Below, in pieces: positions 5,939 to 6,359 of a stretch of DNA of 6,359 nt. The translations under genes were made by a program, and so were the position numbers. The notes beneath the pieces were generated by a model. The model saw nothing but the letters and a program-made list of their open reading frames with translations. It did not search any database and was not told the origin of the DNA. The stretch is from contig SLSQ01000172.1 of the NCBI GenBank assembly GCA_007130355.1, forward strand, positions 1-6,359, given 5' to 3'. This DNA is from Trueperaceae bacterium (GTDB taxonomy: Bacteria; Deinococcota; Deinococci; Deinococcales; Trueperaceae). Numbering within the stretch: position 1 is the first letter of the stretch; every line of letters begins with the position of its first letter.

Positions 5939-5944
5939 ACCTCC
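5939..5944 (-). promoter_or_regulatory. Shine-Dalgarno (GGAGGT) fixing the aldehyde dehydrogenase start
   Basis: On the minus strand, GGAGGT is followed by CCGC and then ATG (5934-5932). This supports the ATG over the GTG at 5955, whose upstream sequence has no purine-rich ribosome site. Confidence 0.65.
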
Positions 5945-5966
5945 AGGGGGGCCACCGGAGCGGCGT

Positions 5967-5996
5967 CGCGGGTCGACGGCGCCGGTCGACCTCGCG
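5967..5996. promoter_or_regulatory. Strong hairpin / inverted repeat upstream of the aldehyde dehydrogenase
   Basis: GGTCGAC (5971-5977) and GTCGACC (5985-5991) are inverted copies separated by seven bases. CGCG on each outer side (5967-5970 and 5993-5996) extends this to 11 pairs with one bulged base at 5992. It lies 33-62 bases upstream of the aldehyde dehydrogenase ATG, a position suited to an operator for a dimeric repressor or to an mRNA leader structure. It could also serve as a second terminator of the HAD gene. No TAnnnT promoter box is visible between the two genes. Confidence 0.45.
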
Positions 5997-5998
5997 GT

Positions 5999-6014
5999 TC
6001 GGGGCGGGCCCCGA
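5999..6014 (-). terminator. Terminator-like hairpin just after the HAD-family gene
   Basis: On the minus strand, TCGGGG and CCCCGA form a six-pair, GC-rich stem around a four-base loop (CCCG), beginning seven bases after the HAD gene's TGA. No U tract follows, so it may pause or attenuate rather than terminate fully. Confidence 0.35.
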
Positions 6015-6021
6015 GCGGCCG

Positions 6022-6359
6022 TCAGTCTCGCGCGAACAGCACGGTCAGGCGGGTGAGCGAGGCGACCCGGTACGGCGCAATGTGCGCCGCGATCTCGGGG
6101 TCGGTCTCGCCGTCGTTCGTCACGAACACGCAGGTGGTGCCGGCGCGCACCGCGGCGGTGGCGCCCGGGACGCTGTCCTCGATCGCCAGGCAGCGGTCGG
6201 GCGGGACGTTCAGGCGCTCGGCGGCGGCGAGGTACGCGTCCGGTTCCGGTTTGCCGCGGGGCACGTCGTCGGCGGAGACGCGGACGGCCAACAGTTCGCG
6301 CGCCCAGGCGTGCGGGGCGAGGGTCGCCTCGATCGCCGTGCGGGGCGAGTTCGACACCA
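6022..6359 (-). CDS. HAD-IA family hydrolase (phosphatase / phosphoglucomutase-like), 5' end outside window
   Basis: Only the C-terminal 112 or so residues are present; the reading frame is open to the right edge, and the GTG at 6357 encodes an internal valine rather than a start. HAD motif II is V-SNSP (the serine that binds phosphate), motif III is the lysine in RGKPEPDAYLAAAERL, and motif IV is the acidic pair in AIEDSVPGATAAVRAG. These are features of HAD subfamily IA phosphatases and beta-phosphoglucomutase-like enzymes, which hydrolyse or move phosphate on sugar phosphates and similar small molecules. The nucleophile motif I (DxDxT/V) and the cap domain lie outside the window, so substrate cannot be inferred. 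It is codirectional with and upstream of the aldehyde dehydrogenase, 87 bases away, with hairpins in the gap, so cotranscription is possible but not assured. Confidence 0.85.
   Translation of the reverse strand, partial: VSNSPRTAIEATLAPHAWARELLAVRVSADDVPRGKPEPDAYLAAAERLNVPPDRCLAIEDSVPGATAAVRAGTTCVFVTNDGETDPEIAAHIAPYRVASLTRLTVLFARD

Noticed and set aside
5935..5955. GTG start at 5955 for the aldehyde dehydrogenase
   Set aside because: No ribosome-binding sequence precedes it, whereas the ATG at 5934 has GGAGGT four bases upstream, inside the extension.

Overview
This is a very GC-rich, gene-dense chromosomal segment with five complete or nearly complete genes and one gene cut by the right edge. 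The composition, TAnnnT-type -10 boxes (one placed for a leaderless start), and the lineage-specific look of two proteins suggest a Deinococcota bacterium, perhaps Trueperales-like. This is inference from composition and remembered family resemblance, not from a marker gene. I see no rRNA, tRNA, CRISPR array, insertion sequence or phage gene.

Left part (about 1-2930) is rich in nucleic-acid maintenance genes. A YprB-type RNase H-fold protein with a TPR-like tail (+) runs convergently into a SprT-like zinc metalloprotease (-), and the two coding ends overlap by 46 bases. A 139-base divergent intergenic region follows. It holds a leaderless-type promoter for the protease, and a -10 box plus a strong Shine-Dalgarno for a DnaQ-like DEDDh 3'-5' exonuclease (+) that carries an extra C-terminal domain. 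The first gene's GTG start overlaps a TGA in a GTGA arrangement, so another gene probably ends at the left edge.

Middle (3005-4348): an unrecognised 447-residue protein with its own extended -10 promoter and RBS. It has a compact N-terminal domain, a long disordered linker that includes six tandem pentapeptides, and a compact C-terminal domain. It is the best candidate in the window for something undescribed. A 13-bp hairpin with an 11-bp perfect core lies inside its early coding sequence.

Right part (4366-6359): a terminator-like hairpin separates it from two minus-strand genes. These are a GbsA-like betaine aldehyde dehydrogenase and, upstream of it, a HAD-IA phosphatase-like gene cut at the window edge. 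The 87-base gap between them holds two hairpins, one terminator-like and one that could be an operator or attenuator. The left half suggests DNA or RNA processing and protein-adduct repair; the right half is metabolic (osmoprotectant or aldehyde oxidation). No direct functional link between the halves is visible.
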